Shown piece by piece: positions 16,490 to 24,646 of a DNA stretch of 64,000 nucleotides. The first letter of the stretch is position 1. Every line of letters starts with the position of its first letter. Origin of the DNA: Streptomyces longisporoflavus (GTDB lineage: Bacteria; Actinomycetota; Actinomycetes; Streptomycetales; Streptomycetaceae); contig NZ_BMTR01000010.1 of the NCBI RefSeq assembly GCF_014649775.1, positions 124,001 through 188,000 of the forward strand. Direction: 5' to 3'. The translations under genes were made by a program, and so were the position numbers. The notes beneath the pieces are model-generated. The model was given only the letters and a program-made list of their open reading frames with translations, ran no database searches and was not told the DNA's origin.

Positions 16490-17196
16490 GCCAGCTTCAG
16501 TGACCGCAGCTTCTGACCGGCGTACCAGGTGGCGAGGACCGTGACGGCGACAAGGAGCACCGTGGCCACCGGGAGACCGACGTCCGAGGTGATCAGATCG
16601 CCGCCCGCGCTCTTCTCGGCGACGGCGAGCGACCACTGCTGGACACTGAGCGTGCGCGCCCCGGCGACAAGCGACCCGAAGAGGGCCTCCCACACGAGGG
16701 CGTAGACAAGACCGAAGACCACCGCGTGCCGGGTGATGGTGCCGAGGAGCAGGAAGAGCGCGGCGTACGCGATGGAGGCGACCAGGGCCGCGACGGTGTA
16801 CGCCACGGCGATCTGCTGGCCGTTGCCGTTCAGGATCATGCCCGCGATGAAGGTCGGGATCGCGGAGAAGGCCATGGTCACGGCGATGGCGACGGTGAGC
16901 TTGGTGACGATGATCGTGGGCCGCTTGACCGGCTTGGAGAGGAGATAGACGACGGAGCCGTCGTCGATCTCCGGGCCGATGGCTCCGGTGCCCGCGATGA
17001 CGCCGATGATCGGCACCATCGTGGCGAGGGCGAATCCGCCGAGGAGGTCGACGGCGACCTGGTCGTCGGCGCCGCTGAATCCGCGGACCGCGGCGGCGAT
17101 GACGATCAGCAGGACGGGCAGGGCGAAGAGGATCAGGGCCCGGCGGCGGCCGAGCAGGGCCCGGTAGGTGAGCCGGGCGACAGTGGGGTCGTACAC
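16477..17196 (-). CDS. ABC-2 type transporter permease
   Basis: Predicted integral-membrane subunit of an ABC exporter. The 239 residues have about six hydrophobic segments, the first at about 18-40. The opening DPTVARLTYRALLGRRRALI and the motif GPEIDDGSVVYLLSKPVKR, near residue 75, are typical of ABC-2 permeases. It lies 11 bases after the ATPase gene 17208-18119, its evident partner. It ends the four-gene minus-strand transporter operon. The exported substrate is unknown. Confidence 0.88.
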   Translation of the reverse strand: MYDPTVARLTYRALLGRRRALILFALPVLLIVIAAAVRGFSGADDQVAVDLLGGFALATMVPIIGVIAGTGAIGPEIDDGSVVYLLSKPVKRPTIIVTKLTVAIAVTMAFSAIPTFIAGMILNGNGQQIAVAYTVAALVASIAYAALFLLLGTITRHAVVFGLVYALVWEALFGSLVAGARTLSVQQWSLAVAEKSAGGDLITSDVGLPVATVLLVAVTVLATWYAGQKLRSLKLAGEE

Positions 17197-17207
17197 GATG
17201 GCTCCCT

Positions 17208-18119
17208 TCAGGCCGCGACGAGATAGGAGAAGACCGACTCGAGGGACTCGTCGGACGGCGAGACCGTGAGGAGCCGGATGTCGTGATCGCGGGCGATGCG
17301 TGGCAACAGGGCGGTGAATCGCCCGAAGTCGATGGCTTGGATGCGCAGTGCGCCTTCCTTGAGGTCGACTTCGATTCCTGCCGTCGACGGGTCTGCGATC
17401 AGGGCGGCGGCCAGGGCGCGGTCGTCGCTGGAACGCACCAGGTAGCGGTGCGGGCGGTCGGTCATCAGGCGGCGGATCTTGCGGAAGTCGCCGCTCGCCG
17501 CGTGCCGGCCGGCCACGATCACCTCGATGTGCGAGGCCAGTTGCTCGACCTCTTCGAGGATGTGCGAGGAGAACAGGACCGTGCGGCCCGCGTCCCCCAT
17601 GCGCCGCAGGAGGTCCATCAGCTGCATGCGCTGACGGGGGTCCATGCCGTTGAACGGTTCGTCGAGCAGGAGCACGGACGGTTCGTGGACGAGGGCGGAC
17701 GCCATCTTCACGCGCTGGCGCATGCCCTTGCTGTACGTCGAGATCTTGCGGTCCTGCGCGTACTCCATCTCGACCGTGGCGAGGGCCCGCTGCGCGGCCC
17801 GTTCGTCCAGGCCGTGCAACTCCGCGTTGGCGACGACGAATTCGCGGCCGGTGAGGAAGTCGTACATCGCCTCGCGCTCGGGGACGATGCCGATGTCCTT
17901 GTAGATCTGTTCGTTGCGCCAGATCGGCTTGGCGTCGAGCGTGACGCTGCCGGTCGAGGGGGCGAGGAAGCCGCCCATCATGTTGATCAGGGTGGATTTC
18001 CCCGCGCCGTTCGGGCCGAGGAGGCCGGTCACGCCGGGGCCTACGTTCATCGTGATGTCGTTGACCGCCACCACGTTCCCGAACCAGCGTGACGTGTGGT
18101 CGATGTTGATGGTGGTCAC
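17208..18119 (-). CDS. ABC transporter ATP-binding protein
   Basis: Predicted ATPase of an exporter. Starting at the GTG at 18119 it has 303 residues. The open frame continues upstream but only overlaps the previous gene. Walker A is GPNGAGKS, the signature reads YSKGMRQRVK instead of LSGGQ, and Walker B is VLLLDEPFNGMDP. These are features of the drug/lipid-export ATPase group. The GTG overlaps the stop of the preceding permease by four bases. It lies between two permeases, and I pair it with the downstream one. Confidence 0.9.
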   Translation of the reverse strand: MTTINIDHTSRWFGNVVAVNDITMNVGPGVTGLLGPNGAGKSTLINMMGGFLAPSTGSVTLDAKPIWRNEQIYKDIGIVPEREAMYDFLTGREFVVANAELHGLDERAAQRALATVEMEYAQDRKISTYSKGMRQRVKMASALVHEPSVLLLDEPFNGMDPRQRMQLMDLLRRMGDAGRTVLFSSHILEEVEQLASHIEVIVAGRHAASGDFRKIRRLMTDRPHRYLVRSSDDRALAAALIADPSTAGIEVDLKEGALRIQAIDFGRFTALLPRIARDHDIRLLTVSPSDESLESVFSYLVAA

Positions 18120-19024
18120 AGCCCGACCTTTCGGTAGCGGCGCATCATCGCGCCGTAGCAGCCCGCGATGAGGGCGAGGACGACGATCACGTAGACCACG
18201 CCCGTGCCGGACGAGGGGCCTTCCCCGCCGGGGAAGGCGGAGGTCGCGCCGAGGAAGGCGGTCTGTACGCCGTCGATGAGTGTGATCGGCGAGAAGAGGC
18301 CGAGCCAGGCGATGGCGTCGGTGGTGCTGCCCTGTTCGTAGGCGATGGCCTGGACCGTGGACACCGCTCCGTAGCTGATGGTCAGGACGGCGATGACGGC
18401 TGCGATCCCGAAGCCGCGGCGGGGCGTGATCGCCGAGATGATGAGGGCTATGCCGGAGAAGAGGAGCGAGAGCAGCGCCACGGAGACGAGCCCCTGGGCG
18501 AAGCCCTTGGTCTGGTCCGCGAAGTCGAGTTTGGCGAGCAGCGCCCCTACGTAGAGGACGAGCAGCGGCGCCGCCGTGAGGATGAAGAGGGCCGAGGCCA
18601 TCGCCGCGAACTTGGCGCGTACGTAGTCGCTGTGCTCGATGGGGCGGGAGAAGTAGAGGGGGACTGTCTTGAAGCGCAGGTCGCGCGAGACGGTCTGGGG
18701 GGCCTGGGCGGCGAGATAGAGACTGATGACGGCCTGCAGCAGGATCGCGTAACGGGTGTATTCGACGGGGAGTTCGTTCGCCTTGGTGGTCACGGCGACC
18801 GCCACCATGATCGCGGCAGGGACGCACATGACCGCGAAGAGGATCATGGGGAGGACCTTGGACTTGGCCGAACGGCCCAGTCCGTACGCTCCGCGCAGGC
18901 TCTGGGAGAAGAGCGAGCGGCGGGCGTAGGCACGGCCCAGGCGCGGGCCGTCGTAGTTGCGATAGCCGATGTTGTGGATCTGGGTCTGTTCGCCGGCGTG
19001 TGCCGGGGGCTGCTCAACCGCCAT
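18116..19024 (-). CDS. ABC-2 type transporter permease
   Basis: Predicted membrane subunit of an exporter. The 302 residues begin with a soluble stretch (HAGEQTQIHNIGYRNYDGPRL), followed by about six membrane helices between residues 55 and 290. TVSRDLRFKTVPLYFSRPI near 118 resembles the conserved ABC-2 loop. It overlaps the upstream ATPase gene by 11 bases and the downstream one by four, so the four transporter genes form one translationally coupled operon. The YRNYDGPRLGR opening is common in actinobacterial exporters of unknown substrate. Confidence 0.88.
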   Translation of the reverse strand: MAVEQPPAHAGEQTQIHNIGYRNYDGPRLGRAYARRSLFSQSLRGAYGLGRSAKSKVLPMILFAVMCVPAAIMVAVAVTTKANELPVEYTRYAILLQAVISLYLAAQAPQTVSRDLRFKTVPLYFSRPIEHSDYVRAKFAAMASALFILTAAPLLVLYVGALLAKLDFADQTKGFAQGLVSVALLSLLFSGIALIISAITPRRGFGIAAVIAVLTISYGAVSTVQAIAYEQGSTTDAIAWLGLFSPITLIDGVQTAFLGATSAFPGGEGPSSGTGVVYVIVVLALIAGCYGAMMRRYRKVGL

Positions 19025-20030
19025 GACGGACCGCCTCCTTCCGCGCTTCCGTCCGCTCGGACTGCTCGGTCTGCCCTGTCTCTTCGGTCTCTTCGGTCTG
19101 CTCGGACTGGAAGACCTCGGCGATGTGGTGCCTGCGCTGTTCCATCCGGATCAGGCCCAGGCCGAGGTCCGCTACGAGATCGCGGACCAGGTCGTAGGTC
19201 TCCTCGCCGTCCGCCTCCAGCAGCACGGTGTGCCCGGCTCCGGGCAGGCCGCTTCCCTCGTGGGTGGCGACCCCGCGGCTCTGCAACGCCTCGCGGAACA
19301 CCCGGGTGCCGTCGGGGTGTTCGTCGGTGTCCGTCACCTCGACGGCCAGGGTCGTGGTGATCTGGGTGAAGTCGGTGGTGGAGCTGGACCGCAGGAGCTT
19401 GCCGCCGTCGATGACGACGACGTGGTCGCAGGTGCGCTCGAGCTCGCCGAGCAGGTGCGAGGTGACCAGGACGGAGATGCCGAAGTCCGTGTGGACGCGG
19501 CGGATGAGGCCGAGCATCTCGTCGCGGCCCACCGGGTCGAGGCCGTTGGTCGGTTCGTCCAGGAAGACCAGGTCGGGGTCGTGGACGAGGGCCTGCGCGA
19601 GCTTCACGCGCTGCTTCATCCCCGTCGAGTAGCCCCCGATGGGGCGGTAGCGCTCCTCGTAGAGACCGACGTGCCGCAGGGTGTCCGCGGTGCGCTCGCG
19701 GGCCGCCGTGGGCGGCAGTCCCGACATGCGCGCCATGTGGACGACGAATTCGGTGGCCGACACGTCGGGCGGCAGGCAGTCGTGCTCGGGCATGTAGCCG
19801 ACGCGCTCGCGGATCTGGCCGCCACTGGTGGCGACGTCGAGACCGAGCACGGCGGCGGTGCCCTCCGTGGCGGGGGACAGACCCAGCAGGATCTTGATCA
19901 GTGTGGACTTGCCGGCTCCGTTGGCTCCGACGAGTCCGGTCACACCGGGCCCGATGTCCATGGAGAGCCGGTCAAGCGCGGTCACCCTCGGGAACCGCTT
20001 GCTCAGGCTTTCGGTCGCGATCACAGTCAC
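19014..20030 (-). CDS. ABC transporter ATP-binding protein
   Basis: Predicted ATPase of an exporter and first gene of the four-gene operon. Its 338 residues show Walker A GANGAGKST, a signature YSTGMKQRVKLAQ and Walker B LVFLDEPTNGLDP, and a His switch in LVTSHLLGE. The C-terminal 25 residues are Glu/Thr/Gln-rich repeats (QTEETEETGQTEQSE), a low-complexity tail not seen in the downstream ATPase. The operon promoter must lie in 20031-20299, where I see no clear hexamers. The substrate is unknown. Confidence 0.9.
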   Translation of the reverse strand: MTVIATESLSKRFPRVTALDRLSMDIGPGVTGLVGANGAGKSTLIKILLGLSPATEGTAAVLGLDVATSGGQIRERVGYMPEHDCLPPDVSATEFVVHMARMSGLPPTAARERTADTLRHVGLYEERYRPIGGYSTGMKQRVKLAQALVHDPDLVFLDEPTNGLDPVGRDEMLGLIRRVHTDFGISVLVTSHLLGELERTCDHVVVIDGGKLLRSSSTTDFTQITTTLAVEVTDTDEHPDGTRVFREALQSRGVATHEGSGLPGAGHTVLLEADGEETYDLVRDLVADLGLGLIRMEQRRHHIAEVFQSEQTEETEETGQTEQSERTEARKEAVRHGG

Positions 20031-20299
20031 GATTCGAAGTTAGTGGCGCAGGCCACATCAGGCGTCAGACCAGGGGCCTGTCCTCGTCTCACTCTCCGGT
20101 ATTACGGGCCCGTAGGGGTCCTCCTGAAGTCGACCCCTCGGGGAGAACCCGCAGCCGCCCCTGGTCCCGGGCCCCGCTCGTGCACAGCTATTGACGTAGC
20201 CGCTGAGCATTGTCACATTCATCAGTGTCAAGTTACGGACGCGTACTGCGATGGACCGGACACGCGTGCCGCGATGACCGGACACGGACGGACGGTGGC

Positions 20300-21151
20300 A
20301 TGACCTCAGCAGTGGCAGGTGAACTCTCCGCGGAACTACGGGGGTTCAGGGAAGTGCAGACCCTCGCGTATGAATGTGCGGAGGCGGTCGCGGCGCAGCT
20401 CAAGCCGGGGGTGACCGAGCGTGAGGCTGCGCGGATGCAGCGCGAGTGGCTGCGCGAGCGGGGTGTGCGGGACTGGTTCCACCTGCCTTTCGCCTGGTTC
20501 GGGGACCGCACGGCGTTCGTGAACTTCCGGATACCGCTGCAGTTCTTCCCCACCAACCGCCGGCTTGAGCCGGGGATGCCTTTCATCCTCGACATGGCCC
20601 CGGTCCACAAGGGCTACACCGCCGACATCGGCTACTCGGGCTGCCTGGGGCTCAACCCCGTGCACGACAAGCTGCTCGCCGACCTGGAGGCGCACCGCGA
20701 GCTGCTGCTGCGCGAGGTGCGCGAGCGCCGGACGCTGCGTGAGATCTACGAGGACGTGGACCGGCTCATGGTCCGCCAGGGCTACGCCAACCGCCACCGC
20801 GCCTATCCCTTCGGCGTCATCGCGCACAAGGTCGACAGGGTCAAGGAACGCCGCAGGTCACCGCACGTCTTCGGTTTCGGCACCCAGTCCCTGAAAGGCC
20901 TCGCGAGCGACGCGATCCATGGCCACCGGGACGGCTGGTCCCCGCTGTGGTCGCCGTACAAATTCTCCGACCACCCGCCCCGGCCGGGGCTCTGGGCGGT
21001 CGAACCGCACCTCGGATTCAGGGGTACGGGCGCGAAGTTCGAGGAGATCCTGGTCGTCACCGACTCCAAGGACCCCGAACAGAGCGCGTTCTGGCTGGAC
21101 GACGATCTGCCGCATGTGCGGCGCTGGGCTGAGGAGAGGGCCGCCGCATGA
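20300..21151 (+). CDS. Short M24 family metallopeptidase
   Basis: Predicted cytosolic M24 (methionine aminopeptidase/prolidase fold) enzyme of 283 residues without the AMP_N domain. Candidate metal ligands are Asp in FILDMAP and Asp in YTADIG, His in the SPHVFGFG region, and Glu in AVEPHLGF and KFEEIL. The ATG at 20300 is chosen over an upstream start at 20210 because that extension looks non-coding. The stop overlaps the next gene as ATGA, starting a coupled trio with an EphD-like fusion and a MerR regulator. The actual substrate is unknown. Members of this branch are sometimes annotated as Xaa-Pro dipeptidases, which may be wrong. Confidence 0.82.
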   Translation: MTSAVAGELSAELRGFREVQTLAYECAEAVAAQLKPGVTEREAARMQREWLRERGVRDWFHLPFAWFGDRTAFVNFRIPLQFFPTNRRLEPGMPFILDMAPVHKGYTADIGYSGCLGLNPVHDKLLADLEAHRELLLREVRERRTLREIYEDVDRLMVRQGYANRHRAYPFGVIAHKVDRVKERRRSPHVFGFGTQSLKGLASDAIHGHRDGWSPLWSPYKFSDHPPRPGLWAVEPHLGFRGTGAKFEEILVVTDSKDPEQSAFWLDDDLPHVRRWAEERAAA

Positions 21152-22929
21152 GCACGGAAGCGACCACCACGGGGATCAAGAACGCCCGCGAGCGCCGGGT
21201 GCGCACGGGCGGAGTGGAGCTGTGCGTCGCCGAGCTCGGCGACGCGACGCAGCCGACGGTCCTGCTCGTGCACGGCTACCCCGACTCCAAGGAGGTGTGG
21301 ACGGAGGTCGCCGAGCGCCTCGCCGACCGCTTCCACGTCGTGCTCTACGACGTGCGCGGCCACGGCAGGTCGACCGCTCCGCAGCCCCTGCGCGGTGGCT
21401 TCACGCTGGAGAAGCTCACCGATGACTTCCTGGCCGTCGCCGATGCCGTGAGCCCGGACAAGCCGGTGCATCTGGTCGGCCACGACTGGGGATCGGTGCA
21501 GGCCTGGGAGTTCGTCACGGTCAAGCGCACCGAGGGGCGCATCGCGTCCTTCACCTCGATGTCGGGGCCCTCGCTCGACCACTTCGGGCACTGGATCAAG
21601 AAGCGGATGACCCGGCCCACGCCCCGCAAGGTCGGCCAGCTCCTCGGCCAGGGCGCCAAGTCCTGGTACGTGTACATGCTGCACACCCCGGTGCTCCCCG
21701 AGCTCGCCTGGCGCGGCCCTCTCGGCAAGCAGTGGCCGAAGATCCTCCAGCGCATGGAGAAGGTGCCCGCGGGCGATTACCCGACGTCGTCGCTGCGGTC
21801 GGACGCCGCGCACGGCGCGTGGCTCTATCGCGACAACGTCCGCGCGCGGATGCGCAGGCCCCGCACCGACGCCTACGCCCACGCGCCCGTGCAGCTCATC
21901 ACGCCGTCCGGCGACATCTTCCTGTCGGAGCGGCTCTACGACGAACTGGAACTCTGGGCGCCGGATCTGGTGCGCCGCAGCATCCCGGCCAAACACTGGG
22001 TGCCCCGCACCCGGCCCGACCAACTGGCCGCGTGGATCACCGACTTCGTCACCACCAACGAGGACGGCATCCCCGCGAAGGACAGTGTGGCCACGGGGAA
22101 GCACGCCGACCGCTTCGGCGGTCAGCTGGTCCTGGTCACGGGCGCGGGCAGCGGCATCGGCCGGGCCACCGCCTTCGCGTTCGCCGAGGCGGGCGCGCGC
22201 GTGGTGGCCGTCGACCGGGACGCGGAGAGCGCGGCGCGCACGGCGGAGATGTCCCGGCTTGTCGGCGCCCCCGAGGCCTGGGGCGAGACGGTCGACGTCA
22301 GCGACGAGCAGGCCATGGAGAAGCTCGCCGAGAAGGTCGCCGAGGAGTACGGCATCGTCGATGTCCTGGTGAACAACGCGGGGATAGGCCTCTCCGGCTC
22401 CTTCCTCGACACGAGCCCCGAGGACTGGAAGAAGGTTCTCGACGTCAATCTGTGGGGCGTGATCCACGGCTGCCGGCTCTTCGGCAAGCAGATGGCCGAG
22501 CGCGGCCAGGGCGGCCACATCGTCAACACCGCGTCCGCGGCGGCGTACCAGCCGTCCAAGGCCCTGCCCGCCTACAGCACGTCCAAGGCGGCGGTCCTGA
22601 TGCTCAGCGAGTGCCTGCGCGCGGAGCTTGCGGGGCAGGGCATCGGGGTCTCCGCGATATGCCCCGGCTTCGTGAACACGAACATCACGGCGACCACACA
22701 CTTCGCAGGTGTCGACGCCGAGGAGGAGAAGCGCCGCCAGAAGAAGACCTCCCGTCTGTACGGCCTGCGGAACTACCCGCCGGAGAAGGTCGCCGACGCG
22801 ATCCTGCGCGCGGTCGTCAGGAACCAGGCGGTCGTGCCGGTCACCCCGGAGGCCCGTTCCGCCCACCTCATCTCCCGCTTCATGCCCCGGGCGCTGCGCG
22901 CGATAGCCCGGCTGGAACCGCCGCTGTGA
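21148..22929 (+). CDS. EphD-like fusion: alpha/beta (epoxide) hydrolase plus short-chain dehydrogenase
   Basis: Bifunctional protein of 593 residues. The N-terminal half (about 20-305) is an alpha/beta hydrolase with HGYPDS and the elbow VGHDWGS, where Asp113 would be the nucleophile as in epoxide hydrolases. The C-terminal half (about 322-580) is a classical SDR: GAGSGIG near 331, NNAGIG near 407, Ser near 463 and Tyr476-x3-Lys480. The architecture and length match mycobacterial EphD (Rv2214c), which acts on epoxy-mycolic acids. Streptomyces makes no mycolates, so the substrate here must differ. It overlaps both neighbours by four bases, the centre of a coupled trio. Confidence 0.9.
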   Translation: MSTEATTTGIKNARERRVRTGGVELCVAELGDATQPTVLLVHGYPDSKEVWTEVAERLADRFHVVLYDVRGHGRSTAPQPLRGGFTLEKLTDDFLAVADAVSPDKPVHLVGHDWGSVQAWEFVTVKRTEGRIASFTSMSGPSLDHFGHWIKKRMTRPTPRKVGQLLGQGAKSWYVYMLHTPVLPELAWRGPLGKQWPKILQRMEKVPAGDYPTSSLRSDAAHGAWLYRDNVRARMRRPRTDAYAHAPVQLITPSGDIFLSERLYDELELWAPDLVRRSIPAKHWVPRTRPDQLAAWITDFVTTNEDGIPAKDSVATGKHADRFGGQLVLVTGAGSGIGRATAFAFAEAGARVVAVDRDAESAARTAEMSRLVGAPEAWGETVDVSDEQAMEKLAEKVAEEYGIVDVLVNNAGIGLSGSFLDTSPEDWKKVLDVNLWGVIHGCRLFGKQMAERGQGGHIVNTASAAAYQPSKALPAYSTSKAAVLMLSECLRAELAGQGIGVSAICPGFVNTNITATTHFAGVDAEEEKRRQKKTSRLYGLRNYPPEKVADAILRAVVRNQAVVPVTPEARSAHLISRFMPRALRAIARLEPPL

Positions 22930-23858
22930 GCGCGGGGGAGTACCGCATCGAGGACCTGGCGCACCACAGCGGCGCCACGGTCCGGACGATCCGTGCCTAT
23001 CAGGACCGCGGCCTGCTCCCCCGCCCCGAGCGCCGCGGCCGGGCCAATGTGTACGGCGACGCCCACCTGGCCCGGTTGAGGCAGATAGCCGACCTGCTCG
23101 ACAGGGGCTACACCCTGGCGTCCATCAAAGAACTCCTCGAGGCCTGGGACGCCGGCCGGGGGCTCGGCGGCGTCCTGGGGCTCGCCGCCGAGGTCGACGG
23201 CCCGTGGACGGACGAGAAGGCCGACCGGATGACCCGCGCGGAGCTGGACGAGGCGTTCGGTGGCGAGCCGGACGAGGCGGCGGTGGCCGACGCCATCGCG
23301 CTCGGCGTCCTGGAACCCGTACCGGGCCGGGACGACGAGTTCCTGGTGCCGAGTCCCCAAGAGCTGGCGGTTGCCGTTGAGTTGCATGCCGCCGGGGTGC
23401 CGTTGTCGGCGATCTCCAGTCATTTGCGGGAGTTGAGAGGACAGGTCGAGCACATAGCGGCCCGTTTCCTGGAGTTCACCACCGAGCACGTCTTCGCGCG
23501 CTACCTCGGTCACAATCCGCCGAGCGAGGTGGACGCGGCGGAAGCGGCGGCTCTCGTACGGCGTCTGAGGCCGCTCGCCCAGCAGTCGGTGGACGCCGAA
23601 CTCGCGCGGGCCATGCGCCTGTTCGCGACCCGCCACCTCAAGCACCACCTCGCGTCGGGCCAACCGGTCCAGCGTACGGAGGAGCCGTTCCCGGTGGCCC
23701 TACCCGCGTCCACAATGCACGCTGTTGAGGCGCTGGTTGGCCGCGCCAACGCAGTCGCCTTTATTGCAGCGGCTACTGAACGTGAGGTTCAGGCAAGGAC
23801 ATTGGACGCTCTTGCCGCAAGTCATAGCAATAGTGGAACTGTTGACCAAAGCGCCTAA
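22926..23858 (+). CDS. MerR family transcriptional regulator
   Basis: Predicted DNA-binding regulator of 310 residues. The MerR winged helix occupies about 3-75 (YRIEDLAHHSGATVRTIRAYQDRGLLPRP). A long C-terminal region (about 80-310) has no cysteine cluster for metals, so a small-molecule effector is likely. The GTG start overlaps the EphD-like gene stop (GTGA). It therefore probably controls its own operon. Its last 20 residues (SHSNSGTVDQSA) use less GC-rich codons than the rest, blending into the AT-richer DnaA-box region that follows. Confidence 0.88.
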   Translation: MSAGEYRIEDLAHHSGATVRTIRAYQDRGLLPRPERRGRANVYGDAHLARLRQIADLLDRGYTLASIKELLEAWDAGRGLGGVLGLAAEVDGPWTDEKADRMTRAELDEAFGGEPDEAAVADAIALGVLEPVPGRDDEFLVPSPQELAVAVELHAAGVPLSAISSHLRELRGQVEHIAARFLEFTTEHVFARYLGHNPPSEVDAAEAAALVRRLRPLAQQSVDAELARAMRLFATRHLKHHLASGQPVQRTEEPFPVALPASTMHAVEALVGRANAVAFIAAATEREVQARTLDALAASHSNSGTVDQSA

Positions 23859-23870
23859 ATAGTCTGTGTG

Positions 23871-23966
23871 TTGTCCACAGAATCGCCAATTAGCCTGTGG
23901 ATAACCCGACTTGGTTGTGGATCAAACCTGTGGACGAAAAGTGTCGGATGAAAAGTCGGTGGACGA
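23871..23966. promoter_or_regulatory. DnaA-box cluster between the MerR gene and kptA
   Basis: Perfect boxes TTGTCCACA (23871-23879, plus) and TGTGGATAA (23896-23904, minus). One-mismatch minus-strand boxes follow: TGTGGATCA (23916-23924) and TGTGGACGA (23929-23937), then the weaker GGTGGACGA (23958-23966). Five boxes fall in under 100 bases, four of them in the same orientation. The stretch 23859-24008 is clearly lower in GC than its flanks. Confidence 0.75.
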
Positions 23967-24008
23967 AAATCGAGTGCGAGGAGAACGGCTCGGAGCGAGG
24001 CTGAACGG

Positions 24009-24611
24009 ATGAATGGAGAACCCCCCTCCGATGAGGCGGCAGGCGTGCGACGCGCGATGGACGATCGGCGCACGGTGAAGGTGTCGAAATATTTGTCCAG
24101 GCACCTGCGCCACCAGCCCGAGCGCATCGGACTCACACTCGACGAGAACGGTTGGGTGGAGATCGACGCACTGATCGCCGCGGCGGCGGCACACGGCTTC
24201 CGCTTCACCCGTGCCGAACTCGACCACGTGGTGGCCGTGAACGACAAGCAACGCTTCGCCGTGGAAGGCGGCCGTATCCGCGCCAGCCAGGGCCACTCCG
24301 TCGACGTCGACCTCGGTCTCGCGCCGGCGACTCCGCCCCCGTATCTCTTCCACGGAACGGTGGCCCGCAATACCGCGGCGATCCGCGCCGAAGGGCTGCG
24401 GCCCATGAACCGCCACGCCGTGCACCTCTCGCCCGATCGCGAGACCGCCACCCGCGTCGGCGCCCGCCGCGGACGGCCCGTCGTGCTCTTCGTCGACGCG
24501 GGCACGATGCACCGCGACGGGCATGTGTTCCAGGTCAGCGCCAACGGGGTCTGGCTCACCGCCGCGGTGCCACCCCGGTATCTACGCTTCCCCTCCCAGC
24601 ACGCGAGCTGA
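24009..24611 (+). CDS. kptA: RNA 2'-phosphotransferase (KptA/Tpt1 family)
   Basis: Predicted cytosolic enzyme that removes an internal RNA 2'-phosphate, transferring it to NAD+ with release of nicotinamide. The 200 residues show the family signature KVSKYLSRHLRHQPE near 24-38, ENGWVEIDALI, HGTVARN and the NAD-site region HAVHLSPDRETA with FVDAGTM. Start taken at ATG 24009; an internal ATG at 24057 would still include the signature. Bacteria lack the yeast-type tRNA splicing that makes the usual substrate, so its natural target is unknown. It lies immediately after a DnaA-box cluster. Confidence 0.92.
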   Translation: MNGEPPSDEAAGVRRAMDDRRTVKVSKYLSRHLRHQPERIGLTLDENGWVEIDALIAAAAAHGFRFTRAELDHVVAVNDKQRFAVEGGRIRASQGHSVDVDLGLAPATPPPYLFHGTVARNTAAIRAEGLRPMNRHAVHLSPDRETATRVGARRGRPVVLFVDAGTMHRDGHVFQVSANGVWLTAAVPPRYLRFPSQHAS

Positions 24612-24633
24612 AGGAGACACTCCTCCCGGGGCA

Positions 24634-24639
24634 TACGCT
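24634..24639 (+). promoter_or_regulatory. Probable -10 element giving a leaderless mRNA for the LLM oxidoreductase
   Basis: TACGCT ends seven bases before the ATG at 24647. The geometry predicts transcription beginning at or next to the start codon; no suitably spaced ribosome site is seen. Confidence 0.35.
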
Positions 24640-24646
24640 CTGATGC

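Noticed and set aside
17208..18827. One long frame suggesting a 539-residue fused ABC ATPase
   Set aside because: The upstream 236 codons are an out-of-frame reading of the permease gene; the ATPase proper starts at GTG 18119.
20803..22866. Very long open frame on the minus strand opposite the M24 and EphD-like genes
   Set aside because: It is a GC-bias shadow: Gly/Arg/Val/His-rich with no domain, no ribosome site, and it lies opposite two well-supported genes.
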